In this document: piece by piece, positions 11,650 through 23,649 of the stretch
Numbering within the stretch: position 1 is the first letter of the stretch
How the letters are laid out: each line of letters starts with the position of its first letter
Assembly: GCA_030248215.1 (NCBI GenBank)
Contig: JASANG010000193.1
Span: 1-64,000, forward strand
DNA from: Enoplolaimus lenunculus
Lineage: Eukaryota > Nematoda > Enoplea > Enoplida > Thoracostomopsidae
Length of the DNA stretch: 64,000 nt
Reading direction: 5' to 3'
The notes under the pieces: generated by a model
Told to the model about the DNA's origin: nothing
Database searches by the model: none
The model's input: only the letters and a program-made list of their open reading frames with translations
Translations under genes and position numbers: made by a program

Positions 11650-14600
11650 CTTGTCAAATCACGAATCAACGGATCAACGTTTGTTCCATCTTTTGCGCTA
11701 ATTTCTCCATATAACGCGTTATAATTCTAAAATAATCAAACCATAAATTAACGAGACAAAATTTAAGACAGATCGAATCAGTGAAAATGGTTACAAATAT
11801 TGAAAGCACTGTCGGTATATGTGCACTGTAAGTGTATGTAAAGCAACAAGCTACACATTTCCACATATACCGAAATAAGAAGTTGTTGCAATCGACCATA
11901 TGGTGTAGTGGTAGCATGCTTTGACTCGAGTGCAAGAGCGCCGAGGTTCGATTCCCGGTGTGGTCCGTAACTTTGGGCAAAACTTCGAACAGGGCTCGTG
12001 CAGATCGAACAGTTTCAACAGGCATCGTGGGCAGGATTAATTTTTTCTGTTTTGTTGCCTGGTGTACGCAAGTTATTGTAGAATATGAATAAAGTGTGAA
12101 CGCAAGATTATCAATTTTATATGGGTTCACAATTGATCCAAAACCAAGGAACCATTAACGATAGAGCAATGATGGTGAAAGAGAATCTTCGACAGCGAAG
12201 CGAACAAGAAGCCAAACGCAGTTTTAGCACTAAATCATTACGTTAAAAACGTCAAAAGACGAGCTGACAAAATGTGGTCGCCGACGAAACGAAATCTAAC
12301 AAAGGCGTTGGTTCTCTGCTGCTGGCGTTCCTAAAGTTTGTTTTGACACAAATGATATACCTTGGCCAATTTTTTGCCGTCTTCCCAGGATATAACAGGA
12401 CGACCTTGATTAGCTGTTTGCTGTCTTGCGTCAGTTTTGTTCCCACACAGTATCACCGGAATGTTTTTGGGAGAATATTCCTGAAAAATGAAAAAAATAT
12501 TTTTATAACAGTAAAATTTTAAAGCAGTACAATATATATATATATATTATATATATTTATATATTATATATTATATATATAATATATATGATGAGGCTTG
12601 CAGTTACTATTTTATTTAAATGGTGGCATAGCTTAAATTTTTTAACTTAGGAGTGAGAAGGTTGATTCCAGGGTGCAGCCGGAGGTAACAAAAATGCCGG
12701 AGTCGTAGCCGGAGGTCAACGAAACTTGCCAGAGCCGGAGGTGAAGCCGGATGTGAGGTGAAATTATAACATGTTTACTTCGCCGCTAATTTCCGCAAAT
12801 ATCAGCAAAGTGTTGTTAAATCCTTTGGTTTCACGCTTATTTTTTTACAAAATCTAGCAAATTCGTTCCTCATAATTGTACCGAAAGCTGAAAGAAACCG
12901 CAGAAAACAAATATAATATTGTAATATTTTGCATAGTTTTACTATCAAGATTTCCGGAGCGTCCGCCAGAAATTCTACCGGAGCCAGAGCTGGAGGTCGA
13001 TTTTCTGCCGGACACGGAGTCGCAAGCAGGTCTATGGTTCTGTCCTGGTTTATTCTAAAGCCTGTCAAATGTGGTTTTTGATCTCTTCACAAATTTAACG
13101 AGTCATATATTTCCTATCGTCTTTTATACGCCCGTAAAGTTGCCTATACAAACAGATATCACACTGTAAATTCCAGTCATTTGAGTTTCTTTCAGAATGA
13201 GTTGAATCACTGAGTCTGTATTAGGTCTTTCGAAACTCAGAATTTTGTATTGATTGAACTAATTCTGAGGCAAATCAACTCACCCGGAATCAGAACTGTT
13301 ATTAGCTCAGAAATCACCAGAAATGATTACTGTATTGATCTGAATAAGAGCGGGAGTAGTAAGAGGGGGTCCCCATTTTGAATCCGAATCAATAGGAGTC
13401 CGTATCCCTAATAAATCCGTAACCGGATAGAGTCCCTAAACCCTAATTAGAGTCCATAATTGTCAATTAACCCTAATTGTAGCGCATAAATGACTCCAGG
13501 ACCAAATAATTTGAGTTCAAAACTTTAAAGCGTACTTAAATTTTAAAAGTACATTCTTAAGTATAACCTCGTATTATCGCTCAAGCTATTGACACAAGAC
13601 AAACAACCGTTTAATTCAACGTAAAAATGCAGTCAGTACCGGGTTTATATCAGTAACGAAGAGCGGCGGAGCGTGGGTTAAAAAGAAATGACAGTCCGTA
13701 ACCGAATAACAAGGGGGATACCTTCTGAAGAGGCCAAATAAATATCAGTCCCCTCTTATTCGGGTCACTACACAGCAAAAAATGGTGAGTCAAATTGACT
13801 CTCCGAAATAGGCTCTACGGGACTACACAAACTGAGTCAAATTCGACTCCGCCAGAGTCAAACATGCGACTCAGTGAATCGAATTTGACTCTGTCGGAGT
13901 CGAATTTTGACTCAGTTTGTGTAGTCCCGTAGAGCCTATTTCGGAGAGAGTCAATTTGACTCACCATTTTGTGCAGTGTACAGTACCAATTCGTACACTA
14001 AGTTTATTAATCAACTCACTGGAATTTACAGTGCACTTACGCGTATAAGATCAATCCAATGCCGGACATTTAAAAACGAGGCTTCACAAGTGCAATCATA
14101 CATCAGAATGACACCATCTGCTCGTCGAAAATAAGATCTGCATAAGCTACGAAATCTAAAACAGACAAAACTAAAGGTTACGGTACTACTGGAAAACGGC
14201 GACGAAACTTCTCTGGTTCGTATTTCAAGTTTAGGCCCATGTAAAGATCAGGGGCGGAACGTTTTTCTGTGGGATTATAATAGAGTAAGCTTGAGCTTTA
14301 GGCTAATTTTGTACTCGGTTTAGGCTTAGGTGTAGAAATATGCTCATTCTTACGCTTAGGCTTAGGTTTAGGTTTAGGTTTAGGTTTAGGCCTAGAAATA
14401 TGCTCATTCTTACACTAAGGCTTAGGTTTAGGCTTAGGCTTAGGCCTAGAAATATGCTCATTTTTAAACTTAGGCTAGGTTTAGGCTTTGGCTTAGGAAC
14501 ATGCTTATAATACTGTTCCGCCCCTGTTCTTTACATTGGCCCAAATTTTAAAACCCCCAAGGAATGACAAAATTGTTGCGTCCCACGTTCCCATTAGGGA

Positions 14601-17600
14601 CAACCCATGTTCCCGTTTGGCAGCTCTAAAGCAAGGATGGATGGTAGAACAATTTTTACGTTTAGGCTTAGGCTTAGGTTTTGATTTATCTTTAACCTGA
14701 CACTTAGCTTATTAGCATAGGCTTACTGTTTGAAACAAGCTTAACCTATTGCTCTTCGGAGAAAAATAACATTAGTAAAGTTTGGTTTAATGTTTTCGGT
14801 TCATATGAACAGCTCCAAATGAACTATTCTTAGGCAAACAAGTTGAATATAATCAACCAAGAACCAACGAACCATTTTATGGATTGGGACTGATTCGGAG
14901 CGGATTGTGCGAGGACCATCTTGCATACCCCCCAACTGTGCAGTACTAAACAAATATTTTGCAATGCAAAACGTTCATCTGCATCGCTTTTGAGTAAAAT
15001 ACAGCGCAAAATACAAAATTTGCGGAAGTGGTTTCATACTGAAATCGTTGCTAAGCATTGCTTAAAAATTGTAAAAAAATATTTAAAACCGACAAATCTG
15101 TGTTTGAGTTTCGATTAATGCCGGATACAGGGTAAACAAAGCAAATATTAATACTTACTTTTCTTGTCCAGCAGTATCCCAAAATTGCAACGAGATCCGT
15201 TTGTCATCAACAGTAAGCCGTTTGGTGTGAAAATCAACCCCTAAATAAATAAATAAATTAGTAAATAAGTAAATAAATAAATAAGTAAATAAATAAATAA
15301 ATAAATAAGTAAATAGTCCCATGTAAAGATCAGGGGCGGAACGTTTTTCTTTAGGACTAGAAAAGAGTAAGCTTAAGCTTTAGACTAATTTTTTGTGTTT
15401 GACTTATACGTTTAGGCTTAGGCTTCGGCTTAGGAATATGGTCATTCTTAGGCTTACGCTCAGGCTTAGACGTCGGAATATGCATATAATACTGTTCCGC
15501 CCCTGTTCGTTACATTGGCCAAGTAAATAAATAAATTAATTAATTAATTAAAATCAAAAACATAATTCAATTTGAAGCAAACAGCAAAAAAGAATTGTAC
15601 CAGTAGAACGTACGCTGCAAATAATATGTTCAAATTGCCAATACCACGGAGTATATATAAATCCATATGAAGCCACCGAAGTTTCCAGAGACTCGAAAAA
15701 AGCACTTTCACAGGCTGTAGACTAAACTAAAAAAAAATTTCTCGCTCGTTCCACTCGCTATCATAAAGTTTAAAGACGTGGTTAATTCGTTTCAGAAATG
15801 AAATCTTCGCCGCGCCTCTGGTCTGTAATTAGTCAAATTGTCGTACCTAAGGTTGAAGGGAAATTTGGTTCAAATTTATCTTTACAAAATCGCATAACCA
15901 ATGACGTTTTGCCAACACACGATTCGCCAGCCATGACGATACGAAACGTTTTTAACTGTGATTGCGTTACATTCTAAAAAATAAAACCGGATACGTTTAG
16001 TCATTCGCTTTGGCCAATGTATAGAACAGGGTCGCGGAACAGTAGGATAAGCATATTCGTTAGCCTAAGCCTAAGCATAAGCGTACGCGAAAGCATGAGC
16101 TGATACCTAAGCCTAAGCCCAAGACCAAGCCTATGCGTAAAGAATGAACTGGTACCTAAGCCCCAGCCAGCTAAATGTTTTAGAGGACCTAAACGAGAAC
16201 TAGGAAATTGGTCTCGGAGCCGACTACGAAAGCGTGACCAAAATCATATATCACGCCAAAAAATTTAGATGGCAACTACGAAATGGTTCTAAGTTCACTT
16301 TTAGGTTGAAACCCATGGCACGAACCTGGCAGGATCCGGCCGTCCCAATGCAAATGTCTCTGTCTGTCACTGACGCAATGTAGTAGCAATACCTGAACTC
16401 ATGTCAAGATCAGGGGCTGAAAGTTATTCTGTGGGACTGCCTAAGAGTAAGCTTACGCGTTAGATATATTTTTGCTTAGGCTTACGCTTAGGCTTAGGTA
16501 TTAGCTCATTCTTACACTTAGACTTAGGCTTAGGAATATACTTATACTACTGTTACGGCCCTCTTCTACACATTGGCCGATACTTGCAACACTGATTTGT
16601 TTCTTTGGAATATTGATTCGTATGCGCTTGTGTTTATTCATACATGGTAAATTTAATATTAATCAAGCGAATACCTAGGACAATGCCCAAAATACGTATG
16701 TTCGGAGTTCTAGCTTTGATTGTATACCTAGATAGATATTAAAAAATTGACAAACAGACAAATATTTACAACATACCGCTGATCCTCCTGGTTTGCTGAC
16801 AGACGTTTTCCGAATCACATTCGCCGATCTTACAGGAGTGGACGATGATGCTACAGGAGTGTTTACAAACGGTGTAGGAGTATTCGTTCTGGCACTCTTG
16901 TAAGAAATCGGCGTTGAAAAACTGCTCGAGCAAGACACACTCGACCGCAGGCGGCGTTGAGATTTCGACGAAAGCTCATGAGCTGAATTTGAAGTAGCTG
17001 GGGTATAATAGCCCGTGATTGAATTTGGAATGACAAATTTGAGATTACGCAGAGATGGGCTGTGCGTATTCTGATGTAGAAAAAATAATTTCAAAATAGT
17101 ACTTTTTTGGCCCTTATGCAAAAATTTAGGTTTTGCGCACACCAGGTAACTTTATAGTAGTCTTACTTTACACATGAGCTGCTACGAAACTGTGGTCCAT
17201 GTATAGATCTGGGGCGGAACGTTTTTCTGTATGACTTCAATAAAGTAAGCTTAGCTTTAGAATAATTTTTTGGCTTGGCTTAGGCTTAGGCTTAGGCTTT
17301 GGAATATGCTCATTTTTATTCTTATTCTTACGCTTAGGCTTACGCTTAGGCTTAGGCTTAGGCTTAGGCTTAGGCTTAGGCTTCGGAATATGCTCATTCT
17401 TATTCTTACACTTAGGCTTACGCTTAGGCTCAGGCTTTGGAATATGCTCATTCTTACGCTTAAGTTTACACTTAGGCTTAGGCTTAGGTTTAGAAATATG
17501 CTTATAATACTGTTCCGTTCCGGTTGTTTACATTGGCCGAAACTGTTTATGCTCCAATGCCGGTTGAGAAAAAAATCCGTCTATTTAATATCGAAACCGA

Positions 17601-18838
17601 TGCTTCACTTTAAAGAAACCCAAAAGCCAAACTTACAGTATCGCAATGAATTGTTTGCGTTGGACTCGGTGGAAACCGGAATATCTGCGATGATGTTAAT
17701 GTTTGGTACACTTTTTTGACCGAATTTTGTGAGTTCAACTTGTTGTCAATGTTTTCGTTTGATTTGTTCGAGTTGAAATTTTGCCTGAAAGCAAAAACAC
17801 AAAATACAAAACAATCAAAGATTTTAACAGCGCTGATTTTTAGTAAAAAAGAACTTTTTGGGAAATAATCGATAGCTTTATAATTAGTTGGAAATCATTG
17901 TAAATTTGTTGCGCAAATTTCCAATTCTGTTATTTTAAGTGTCGACCACTAGTGGATCCATGACATTGTGGGCAGAGAAAGATGTACGCCCGCGTCAGAA
18001 AATTTTTGATGAAAAAGTTGATATCGTCCCACTGCCTTACAAAGTTTGTATTTTGTGAGCTTCAGACTAAAATCATTATAATTAAAGCTGGAATACCCCA
18101 CATACCAGGGTGCAACCGGAATTCCGGTTCCGGCATTTTTTCACCTTCCGGTTCTGGTTCCGGCAATTTTTACCGGATTTAAAAATTCCGGTGTTATAAT
18201 TTGGCCGTTTTCTTAACTTAATTCTTAGGAATCTCAAGGGCTCGCTCAGTAACGAATAATGTGGACAAAAGCATTTTACTGGAAATGTATAAATATATCT
18301 TGACAATCATCGAATATAAGCCATTGATGGTGGATTTCACTTCAGTCGATGATGAAAATGTAAAATACAACAAATCAAATACATACCTATGTTCGACTAA
18401 GGTTATTTCACAAATAATAGAGCAAGAAATAAGATTTAAATGAAATTTTTGGTGAAATGCATTTTTTACTTTCCGGTTCCGGTTTCGGTAAATTGACCAG
18501 TTTGTTTCATTTGCAGAGGTCGAACACGTCATAAAATCTTTCGCCAGCGTCGCTTTTTCAATTGTCTCTATAATTACAAAGGTCCTTCAGTGTCAAGAAG
18601 GCGTTACCTTCAATTGGACACCCCTGTTAAATCTTAAACGGAAACTTGCTTACCTTTCATTTTGCATCCGCTTTGTTGTCCAGGATCTGTTGCTGGTTCC
18701 ACTGGACGGTCGTTGGGAACTGGACGGATTCGATTGAAATTCGTCATCCTCAAAGTCCGTGGTTGATGTCCGGCTTGAGGTACTGCTGTTGTTGCTGCGG
18801 CTGCTGTTTGTCTGACCAGAATAATCAGTGGATTGATT
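11650..18838 (-). CDS. rsef-1: RASEF/Rab45-like Rab GTPase (partial gene, 8 exons)
   Basis: Exons in reading order: 18838-18654, 17784-17637, 17070-16777, 15973-15847, 15240-15159, 14155-14041, 12480-12361 and 11726-11650. All have GT/AG borders and phases that join, giving about 382 residues. The first three encode a Ser/Asn/Thr-rich linker. The GTPase domain follows: P-loop [14 protein letters not shown], switch [11 protein letters not shown], switch [13 protein letters not shown], then [19 protein letters not shown] (guanine specificity) and EISAKDG. These match the Rab domain of RASEF, in which a C-terminal Rab module follows EF hands and a coiled coil in a membrane-trafficking regulator. 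Upstream EF-hand/coiled-coil exons and the terminal exon (with any prenylation cysteines) were not found; the last exon ends at a donor in phase 2. The symbol is by analogy with the C. elegans orthologue. Confidence 0.9.
11894..11965 (+). other. tRNA-like SINE head (not a functional tRNA)
   Basis: This 72-nt stretch folds with standard tRNA spacing: acceptor GACCATA/TGTGGTC pairs fully, there is a GTAGTGGTAG D loop, and the T arm has GGTTCGATTCC. The T stem mismatches at two inner pairs (50-64, 51-63) and the anticodon stem at 31-39. A second copy at 27.9 kb shares the same mismatches, so this looks like a tRNA-derived SINE rather than a working tRNA. A probable SINE body runs on to about 12110. 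It lies in a RASEF-gene intron. Confidence 0.5.
12533..12590. repeat. TATA microsatellite
   Basis: Imperfect TA-rich run of about 58 bp in an intron of the Rab gene. Confidence 0.85.
12669..13050. mobile_element. CAGGGTG-end element with CCGGA-rich interior
   Basis: Begins CAGGGTGCAGCCGGAGGT and holds repeated GCCGGAG motifs at both ends with an AT-rich centre. Relatives start at 18106, near 26049, and near 61245. An element with the same CAGGGTGCAA end at 57846 shows an 8-bp flanking duplication, suggesting a hAT-type MITE. The right boundary here is uncertain. Confidence 0.5.
13330..13983. mobile_element. 430-bp TA-flanked element (GAATAAGAGGGG family), interrupted
   Basis: Left end CTGTATTGATCTGAATAAG; right end CCTCTTATTCGGGTCACTA continuing after the inner insertion as CAG. 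It is flanked by TA on both sides. The interior contains ACGGACT/AGTCCGT-type and CCTAATTAGAGTCC motifs seen in copies at 33.76, 42.0 and 43.45 kb. No coding capacity is seen. Confidence 0.82.
13771..13978. mobile_element. TA-flanked MITE (CACTGCAAAAAATGG family), inner insertion
   Basis: Complete copy beginning CACAGCAAAAAATGGTGAGT and ending TTTTGTGCAGTG, bordered by TA at 13769-13770 and 13979-13980. It sits inside the terminal repeat of the 430-bp element, so it is the youngest of the three nested insertions. Confidence 0.9.
14233..14541 (+). mobile_element. TTAGGC-bearing MITE, copy 3
   Basis: Ends GGCCCATGTAAAGATCAGGG and CCCCTGTTCTTTACATTGGC. Flanks CAAGTTTA and CAAATTTT agree at 6 of 8 bases. 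It lies in the Rab-gene intron between 14155 and 15159. Confidence 0.87.
15316..15520 (+). mobile_element. TTAGGC-bearing MITE inserted in an AAAT microsatellite, copy 4
   Basis: Starts GTCCCATGTAAAGATCAGGG and ends TTCGTTACATTGGCC. The nine bases on each side are AAGTAAATA. The host array is a (TAAA)n tract at 15243-15315 and 15521-15550, next to the acceptor of the switch II exon. Confidence 0.85.
16012..16175 (-). mobile_element. Degenerate TTAGGC-MITE
   Basis: Starts GGCCAATGTATAGAACAGGG and carries GCCTAAGCC runs, but the distal end is eroded. Confidence 0.65.
16398..16577 (+). mobile_element. TTAGGC-bearing MITE, copy 5
   Basis: Left end ATGTCAAGATCAGGGGCTGA, right end CGGCCCTCTTCTACACATTGG. 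It is shorter than most copies, with only two TTAGGC blocks. Flanks are similar at about 6 of 8 bases. Confidence 0.75.
17194..17537 (+). mobile_element. TTAGGC-bearing MITE, copy 6, exact 8-bp duplication
   Basis: Ends GGTCCATGTATAGATCTGGG and CCGGTTGTTTACATTGGCC, with GAAACTGT repeated exactly on both sides. Long TTAGGC arrays inside are separated by GAATATGCTCATTC spacers. It lies in the Rab-gene intron between 17070 and 17637. Confidence 0.92.
18106..18500. mobile_element. CAGGGTG-end element rich in CCGGTTCCGG
   Basis: Starts CAGGGTGCAACCGGAATTCC and has TTCCGGTTCCGG motifs at both edges with an AT-rich middle. Similar organisation is seen at 61245-61525. The right terminal repeat is not clean. 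Confidence 0.5.
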
Positions 18839-19326
18839 CTAAAATTAGAAAAAAATTCAAAATCAAACCAAAAATTGCCAAGTAAATTTGTTCAAAAACG
18901 AAACGTGTCGGTCAGCAATAAAACAGCTGTCAACCGGATTGAACCAAAAGTATAACCAGTTTTTTCCAGCAAAAAAGACTTTTTGTATTTGAAAATTTTA
19001 CAGTTTTGAAGTTTATCTCTACAAGCTTAAGCCTAAGACTAAACTGTGCTAAAATCGGGAAATTTCAGTAACCGTTTGAAAAGTAACAAGTGTCCCCTGG
19101 GTGCTGCCTGTGGTCGGGCTTTCGAAGCATGATACACGCAAAATATTGGCAGACAGACCGTCGCGCTGCAGAAAATACATTTGAGTCAGTGGGAACCAGA
19201 AATAACAGGTTAAATAACCACAAACTTTGGTTCTGCTAATTGAATTGGCAAACCAATATAATGGTTCAATAATATAATGTGTTTACCAGACAGCAATTAG
19301 CACAGTTTGGGACTATGCTGACCCTA

Positions 19327-19526
19327 CATTGCAAAAAAATGGTGAGTCAAATTAGCTCTCTCCGAAATAGGCTTTTCCTGCCTACACAAACTGAGTCAAA
19401 ATTCGACTCTGCCTGAGTGAAATTCGACTCAATTTGACACTGGCGGAGTCGAATTTTGACTCAATTTGTGTAGTCAGGAAAAGCCTATTTCGGAGGCAGT
19501 CAATTTGACTCACCATTTTTGCAGCG
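19327..19526. mobile_element. TA-flanked MITE (CACTGCAAAAAATGG family)
   Basis: Begins CATTGCAAAAAAATGGTGAG and ends CACCATTTTTGCAGCG, with TA on both sides. It has the same central hairpin as other copies. Confidence 0.88.
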
Positions 19527-19534
19527 TATTTCAG

Positions 19535-19712
19535 ACGGGGGGTGGCGGTGTTGCAAAAGTTATGAAACGAAATTTTTATTGTATTCTATTATATCTGCGA
19601 AATTTTCTGAGGGGAAAATTGTAAAGGTGGGACCTTACCATTTTATCACAAAAAAATTTCCTGACGGAGAGGCGTGCGCCCCCTGCCGTCTTCTGGATTC
19701 ACTAGTGGCTTA
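19535..19712. repeat. Interspersed repeat containing GGGACCTTACCATTTTATCA
   Basis: Shares GTTATGAAACG, ACCTTACCATTTTATCACAAA and a CTGGAT(T/C)C(A/G)CTAG end with 24293-24640. Unclassified; no ORF of note. Confidence 0.6.
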
Positions 19713-19885
19713 TTAACGTACCGTTTGAGTTGTTTGGCACCAACGCAATGTACGTAGTAACTTTTTAAGCCAAAGTCTTAAAGTTGTAAGCGCACGAACT
19801 AGTAAGCAATGTGAACAGTATGGACAACAAATATCGAGTACAATAAACATTAGTATTAAATTAAAATGGTACAATCTGCAATTTA

Positions 19886-19950
19886 GGCCCAAGAAGACAT
19901 CAGGGGCGAACCGTTTTTCTGCGTGACTGCAAAAGAGTAAGCTAAAACGT
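19886..19950 (+). mobile_element. Fragment of TTAGGC-MITE (left end)
   Basis: GGCCCAAGAAGACATCAGGG then CCGTTTTTCTGCGTGACTGC followed by AAGAGTAAGCT corresponds to the left end of complete copies. No TTAGGC array follows. Confidence 0.6.
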
Positions 19951-20449
19951 AAAATGAAAATTCAAATAGAAATTTATTTCCATGCAAAGTTCCAGTGGTG
20001 ACGGAATCACAAAATTGCATATATGTAAACCATAACAATACAGCACTTGCTAATTCGGTTTATTCATACAGGTCATGTGTATCCCGTCTCGATGCCGCTT
20101 TCAGAGGCTGCTTGTTGATATTTAGTATATTTTTGTACAACAAAACAATATTTTTCTACATTTGAAATTTAAAATTAAGCCAAAACCACTAGGAAATGAT
20201 GGTGAAATATAATTTAATAAACACAACAGTTTTTTACCCCACATTGTGATAGGAACAGAAGAAGATTAAGCTAAATTCATAGCAATAAAAATCTGTTATT
20301 GCAACAAACGTACACAAAATAACAGTGGAAGTTGTTTACTTTCAGGCAGGCGCAACACAACGCTTAGCACATCTTATCGTCTCATTGTACACAGATTTTA
20401 AAGTTACGATTTAGAAACTAGAGACACTGGTGTATCCGCCACACCAGAC

Positions 20450-20640
20450 ATCCTGGGAAACTTATATTTTAGCCCTCCCCCGCCCGGACCCGTAACCAGT
20501 TCACCTTGCTTCATGGGACGAAAAATTATCCGGAGTGGCATACAAGGGTTTTCGTTGACTTACAAGAATGGTTGAAAATTTTCTAGAGGGGGCAAATTTT
20601 TTGCAGGCGTCTGAGTCGATCATGACCCCACCTTGGCCAA
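20450..20640. repeat. GGGTTTTCGTTGACTTACAA interspersed repeat, copy 1
   Basis: Contains GGCATACAAGGGTTTTCGTT then GACTTACAAGAATGGTTGAA and a C/G-rich tail. The family recurs at 25.3, 31.0, 32.2, 33.0, 35.4 and 45.2 kb in both orientations. No target duplication or coding capacity was found. Confidence 0.65.
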
Positions 20641-20806
20641 CGGGCCAGCGTCCCAGTCTGCCAAAATTTGTTGAATATTTCAATTTGTTAAGCTTACAAA
20701 TATAACTTATGGCAGAAACTATTTTTGAAAAACAGAACAAGCGTGAAATAATTTACTTTATTTAATGGAAATCTATGATTTTTCTGTGAGAAACGATACT
20801 TTTTAA

Positions 20807-21103
20807 GGACCATGTATAGAACAGGGCCAGATAGTTTTCCGGAGAAGCTGTAATAGAGGCAGATTAAGCTTTAGACTAATTTTTTTGCTTGGCTTAGGCT
20901 TAGAAATATGTTCATCTTACGCTAAGGCTTCAGCTTAGGCTTAGGCTTATGAATATGCTCATTCTTACGCTTAGGCTTAGGCTTAGGAATATGTTCATTC
21001 TTACGCTTAGGCTTAGGCTTAGGAATATGTTCATTCTTACGCTTAGGCTTAGGCTTAGGAATATGCTTACACTACTCTTCTGACCCTGTTCTATACATGG
21101 ACC
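20807..21103 (+). mobile_element. TTAGGC-bearing MITE, copy 7
   Basis: Ends GGACCATGTATAGAACAGGG and CCCTGTTCTATACATGGACC. Flanks CTTTTTAA and CTTTTTGA match at 7 of 8 bases. Three near-identical blocks of TTAGGC plus the GAATATGTTCATTCTTACGC spacer form a higher-order tandem. Confidence 0.9.
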
Positions 21104-21839
21104 CTTTTTGAGTTATTAAATTTTGTAACATATTGCGATTTTAGGACATTCTTTCAATACTTTAAGCTTCAAGTTTTGCCAAAGGTATAATATTTTTGTT
21201 TCAAATTTCGCTATACCGTCTAGTTTTATTTAGATAACAAACATTATAAGCTTTAATTTGATCAATTTTCATTGTCAAGCAAGACAAAGTTAGGATTGCC
21301 ATGATCCCGTGTACCAGTGGAATATACGAATAGCTCTTGATTTAAACGTGCCAGAAGTTTTTGGGCATTTTTAAAACATTACCCCCGTTTTCAAAATCTT
21401 GCCTTCAACCACGCCGTTTCGCCAGTAACTTTAAGCTTTGAAAGTAACAAATACAAAACATTTACCAGTTTTATGCCAATTGCCTGTAAACAACGACAAT
21501 TTTTTGATGATGAGAAACAACATTACAGTTACGCAGGTTGCGTCAGCTGGTTTATGGTTTAAAATTCAAGCTAAAAGCACAAATTGAAAAGGAATTAAAA
21601 CGAAATTTTGACAAACAACAACGATAACAACAACAGCAGCGTCTACAGAGTGCAATCAGGTTATACGGCTGATTTGGGTCAAGGTTCGTATTCTCAAATG
21701 TGTATAGTACCCATCACCAGTTGGCGAAACGTCTTAGCGAATGGTGCGTTTCCAAATTGAGAAAATGTTGGTGTTTGCTACGTGTGCGTATAGCAGTTTA
21801 CTGTCTGTTTTGTTTTCGAGCAAGGGTACTGCGAAAAGC

Positions 21840-22030
21840 GTGAATTGGCCAATCAAAATTGCCGCTGGATGAATACAGCGGAGTTAGTCGGCCAATCAAA
21901 AAGTCGCTGGATGAATACAGCGAAGTTGATTGGATTATTAATGTTATACCTGAATGAATACAGTAACGTTAATCGGCCAATCAACAATGTAGCTGAATGA
22001 ATACAGCGGAGTTAATTGGCCAATTTTGTT
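21840..22030. repeat. Tandem repeat with CTGGATGAATACAGCG unit
   Basis: Four imperfect copies of about 45-60 bp combine GGCCAATCAA with GCTGGATGAATACAGCGGAG. The block lies within a longer unclassified repeat starting near 21690 (CAAATGTGTATAGTACCCAT). Confidence 0.75.
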
Positions 22031-22124
22031 TCTAGTAAAATTTCATTTGTAAAATTCATTGAAGCTGTATCGCGAAACTTCATTAAAGTGCGAATCACCA
22101 GCGATCTTTAGAATACTGGTTTGA

Positions 22125-22255
22125 CTTCAGGCGCGGATAAAAGGAGGTTCGCGGGTAGATCTTTTTTGCGCGGGTATACGCGCGGATAAATAATTCTTGT
22201 TTGCGCGGGTAGAGCGCGTGTCGGGTAAAAAATCGTTACCCACTTCCCACTCTGG
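22125..22255. repeat. CGGGTA-rich interspersed repeat, second locus
   Basis: GCGCGGATAAAAGGAGGTTC, GCGCGGGTATACGCG and CGGGTAAAAAATCG resemble the 9.7-10.1 kb copies. Confidence 0.5.
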
Positions 22256-22259
22256 TTGG

Positions 22260-23640
22260 CATTGAATTGGTTTTATTAAGAGACGGTGATAAGAGTGTGC
22301 AACTTTCAAAAAATACGCATGGCATAAACGCCCAAAATAAATCACTCTCTATACTATACGTAGAAAATGGCGTATTTCACTTGACAGCCGCTAGGGTCTG
22401 TCAGGACAAAAATTAGAAAACGCACTATGCTTAATATGACGCAAAACGCCAAAGTTAAAAAGTAAACGTACGAACTTTATGGCCACCATTTGGTGTAACA
22501 GCAGGGTTTGGCAATAGAAATATTTCACTTACAGAGTACAAATTTACCACTAATTATTAGCGCAGCAGATACGAAACCTTACTACAAGTATCTTCTCGTA
22601 GTTTGACTTCCAAAATTATGCCGAAATGCCGCAGAAAATTATTCATAAAATATCGCCTATTTCGCAGCGCAATTCTACTTGAATTAGCCCAGGCGGGTAA
22701 AAAAATTCACACACGGACCGTTGTATGGGGCAACTTAACAAACACTAGACTAGAAGTGTCCGCTCTATCTTAGACTCGTAAAATACTCGAATAACGCACT
22801 AAACTCATAAAAACACCACAAATAAATCACGGTTCGGTAGAGCAGAACTTTGCTGCCGTGTAACTCAAAATTCCAAAAGACAGCCATCTTTAACCTAGCG
22901 CCAGTCGCTTTTATACACCCAAGAATCTAATTGCTGGAATTTTTGGAATTTCTTCATAACCAACAAAATTCTGAAATCTTAAAATTAGCCAGTTTCTCTG
23001 AATAACCATCAACTTAAGTGATGGTAGAAATTCGCAGAATTAACCGTTTTGTCTGAAAACTTTTGGTTTTTACTACCAATTTTGAACATAAATTTTCCCT
23101 AAAATTCAAATAATTTAGCTGTTTCGACTAAGTTCCCAGATTTCGAAACAATTTTGCTTTTTGAAATCCTCGAATTGCTAAGAATTCTGGTGTTTTGGCA
23201 TCAAAATCAAAATTTTCGAAACAATTTGATCTTTTAAATCTTCAAATTTTGCGAAAATCTAAATGTTTTGGCTTACGTAGAGCTGCTTCAAAACTTAGCT
23301 AATTCTCAGAATTGACCCTCCTAACAGTTTAAAAAGGGGATACCTTATTTACCTATTGTCATTAGTCGGCAGCTAAATTGCAGAAATATAGGAGACCCAT
23401 TGTTAATCATTTAAGTCTATGATCCTTGGGATGCTCGCATAACATACAAAAGGGCAAACTTAATAAAATTGTATACCTGCTACTAAGTGCCCAAACACTA
23501 CATAGCTGCTTAAACCTGCAGCATGCCCAGAAGAAACGCGGCGTTCTCTAGATTGTACCAACAGCCAAAAGGGGAAACAAGATTTTCGATAACTCAGGTT
23601 AAAATAAAAAATTGAAAATTCACTAATTTAAAGTGCTTGG
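22260..23640. other. AT-rich intergenic stretch, no gene seen
   Basis: No splice-flanked coding exon or recognised repeat family was found. The block contains several variants of AATTCTGAGAATT/TTTTCGAAAC strings. Confidence 0.4.
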
Positions 23641-23649
23641 CCAGCGAAT

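Larger units (their letters stand above)
13163..14034. mobile_element. CACTGTAAATTCC-family MITE split by nested insertions
   Basis: The left part (13163-13329) begins CACTGTAAATTCCAG. The right part (about 13984-14034) ends AACTCACTGGAATTTACAGTG. Between them lie two other elements. Its right end touches the 5' splice site of the Rab-gene exon at 14041, with the donor at 14035-14040. Confidence 0.8.

Noticed and set aside
11894-11965. Functional tRNA gene
   Set aside because: Two T-stem mismatches and one anticodon-stem mismatch are shared with a second dispersed copy, pointing to a SINE.
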